A stretch of 64,000 nucleotides of DNA, taken from positions 227,283 through 291,282 of the forward strand of contig NZ_FRCP01000008.1 in NCBI RefSeq assembly GCF_900142955.1. The letters run 5' to 3'. Position 1 is the first letter of the stretch, and every line of letters starts with the position of its first letter. Source of the DNA: Anaerosporobacter mobilis DSM 15930. GTDB lineage: Bacteria; Bacillota; Clostridia; Lachnospirales; Lachnospiraceae. The position numbers were made by a program, and so were the translations under genes. The notes beneath the pieces were generated by a model. It was given only the letters and a program-made list of their open reading frames with translations, searched no databases and was not told where the DNA came from. Positions 63,117 through 64,000 of this stretch are shown here, piece after piece.

Positions 63117-64000
63117 TTACAATACATACCTCTCGTTCTTTTCAATGACAATCTGGATTTCATCTTTCTCAGCTACATGCCTTGTATTTGAACGAATCGT
63201 ATCCCTACTTTCAACAATACAATTTTCGATATATGTATTATCTCCAATATGTACATCATTTAATATGATTGAATTCTTAATTACACAGTTATTCCCAACA
63301 TACACTTTCTTAAATAAGACTGAATTTTCAACTTCTCCATTAATTATACAACCACTCGACACTAAGCTATTCTTAACAACAGCTCCTTTATTGTATTTAG
63401 CTGGTGGTGAATCATCAATTTTCGAGTATACCCCAGGATACTCTTTGAAGAAATAATCCCTAATTTCTTTATTCAGAAAATCCATATTCGTTTTGTAATA
63501 AGATTCGACGGTTGCAATGTTGCTCCAGTAACTCTCAAGATTATAAGCATAGATTTTTTTCAGATTCTTATAACGTATGAGAATATCTTTAACAAAATCG
63601 TGTCTTTCTTCAAGTGCCGATTTTTCAATCAACTCAATTAACTGTCTTCTTCTGATTATATATACCCCTGCTGATACTGTGTTTTCAGTCGTTACGATTG
63701 GTTTTTCTTCAAATTCTTCGATTCTACCATCTTCATTGGTTTTAATAACACCAAACCGACTTGCATCTTCACCTTCATCTAGCTTTTTACACACAACTGT
63801 AATATCAGCTTTCTTAGCTATATGATACTCCAAAACTTTATTATAATCAAGCTTATATACACCATCTCCTGATGCAATTATTACATAAGGCTCATGACTG
63901 TTTTTTAAGAAACTGAGATTTTGATACATCGCATCTGCAGTACCACGATACCAGAAACTATTATCTACTGTAATTGTCGGATTAAATACAAACAAACCAC
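63117..64000 (-). CDS. glgD: Glucose-1-phosphate adenylyltransferase subunit GlgD (5' part outside window)
   Basis: The frame is open to the right edge, so the N-terminus is missing; 294 residues are visible. It matches the GlgD paralogue of ADP-glucose pyrophosphorylase in Firmicutes: GTADAMYQNLSFL, GDGVYKLDYNKVLEYH, RFGVIKTNEDGRIEEFEEKP and a C-terminal left-handed beta-helix (NSLVSSGCIINGEVENSVLFKKVYVG). GlgD pairs with catalytic GlgC in glycogen synthesis. glgC should lie upstream, beyond the window. Confidence 0.9.
   Translation of the reverse strand, partial: GLFVFNPTITVDNSFWYRGTADAMYQNLSFLKNSHEPYVIIASGDGVYKLDYNKVLEYHIAKKADITVVCKKLDEGEDASRFGVIKTNEDGRIEEFEEKPIVTTENTVSAGVYIIRRRQLIELIEKSALEERHDFVKDILIRYKNLKKIYAYNLESYWSNIATVESYYKTNMDFLNKEIRDYFFKEYPGVYSKIDDSPPAKYNKGAVVKNSLVSSGCIINGEVENSVLFKKVYVGNNCVIKNSIILNDVHIGDNTYIENCIVESRDTIRSNTRHVAEKDEIQIVIEKNERYVL

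Overview
The window looks like chromosomal DNA of a low-GC, spore-forming Clostridia member, most likely a plant-polysaccharide-degrading Lachnospiraceae (Lachnoclostridium phytofermentans type). The sequence-level reasons are AT-rich DNA, purine-rich Shine-Dalgarno sites, spoVG, a T-box-controlled trp operon, two large multimodular mannanases, GlgD and a c-di-GMP-I riboswitch. The species assignment is inference; no database was searched.

Layout: (1) 1-5 kb: the N-terminal part of a CPBP protease, a FabG-like SDR, and an MBOAT/DHHW pair predicted to O-acylate a surface polymer. (2) 5-14 kb: an archaeal-type aspartyl-tRNA synthetase behind an attenuator-like leader, then a complete trpEGDCFBA operon (minus strand) behind a tRNA-Trp T-box. 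(3) 14-26 kb: an Fpg-like protein without the N-terminal catalytic proline, a TipAL-type MerR regulator, a heterodimeric ABC exporter pair, lgt, an SDR/TetR pair with a palindromic operator, GNATs, TcdA and a YkgJ-type cysteine-cluster protein. (4) 26-34 kb: two secreted GH5 mannanases with CBM13, FN3, X2 and C-terminal carbohydrate-binding modules. (5) 34-42.5 kb: a metabolic island with a Na+-pumping decarboxylase beta subunit and tiny gamma-like protein, a LysR regulator, an SDR, a 936-residue fusion of an enoate-reductase-type flavoprotein to an acetoacetate-decarboxylase domain, and a divergent PucR-type regulator with an 18-bp tandem repeat. (6) 43-48 kb: a GAF protein, a ThDP enzyme and an SDR in one operon, then a c-di-GMP-I riboswitch in front of a chemoreceptor with no extracytoplasmic sensor, and a STAS/SpoIIAA-like protein. 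(7) 48-50.6 kb: an MFS exporter with a divergent TetR, and a decayed TetR gene.

(8) 50.8-58.2 kb is a mobilizable element of about 7.4 kb at the 3' end of rpsI: tyrosine integrase, XRE regulator, small HTH protein, RepA-like ATPase, MobV relaxase, and as cargo an AAA ATPase plus DUF4435 pair that matches the PARIS anti-phage system. Both relaxase and RepA-like genes carry a lesion (a frameshift and an in-frame stop), so the element may be stranded while its defence cargo stays intact. (9) 58-64 kb is core genome: rpsI-rplM, six tRNA genes (Gly-Arg-His-Gln-Lys-Leu) behind three consensus promoters, a Na/Pi cotransporter-PhoU fusion, spoVG and glgD (cut by the window edge).

The most promising unexplained items are the flavoprotein-decarboxylase fusion locus, the ThDP/SDR operon beside a c-di-GMP-controlled chemoreceptor, the PARIS-bearing element, the aspS leader, and a small family of intergenic inverted repeats.
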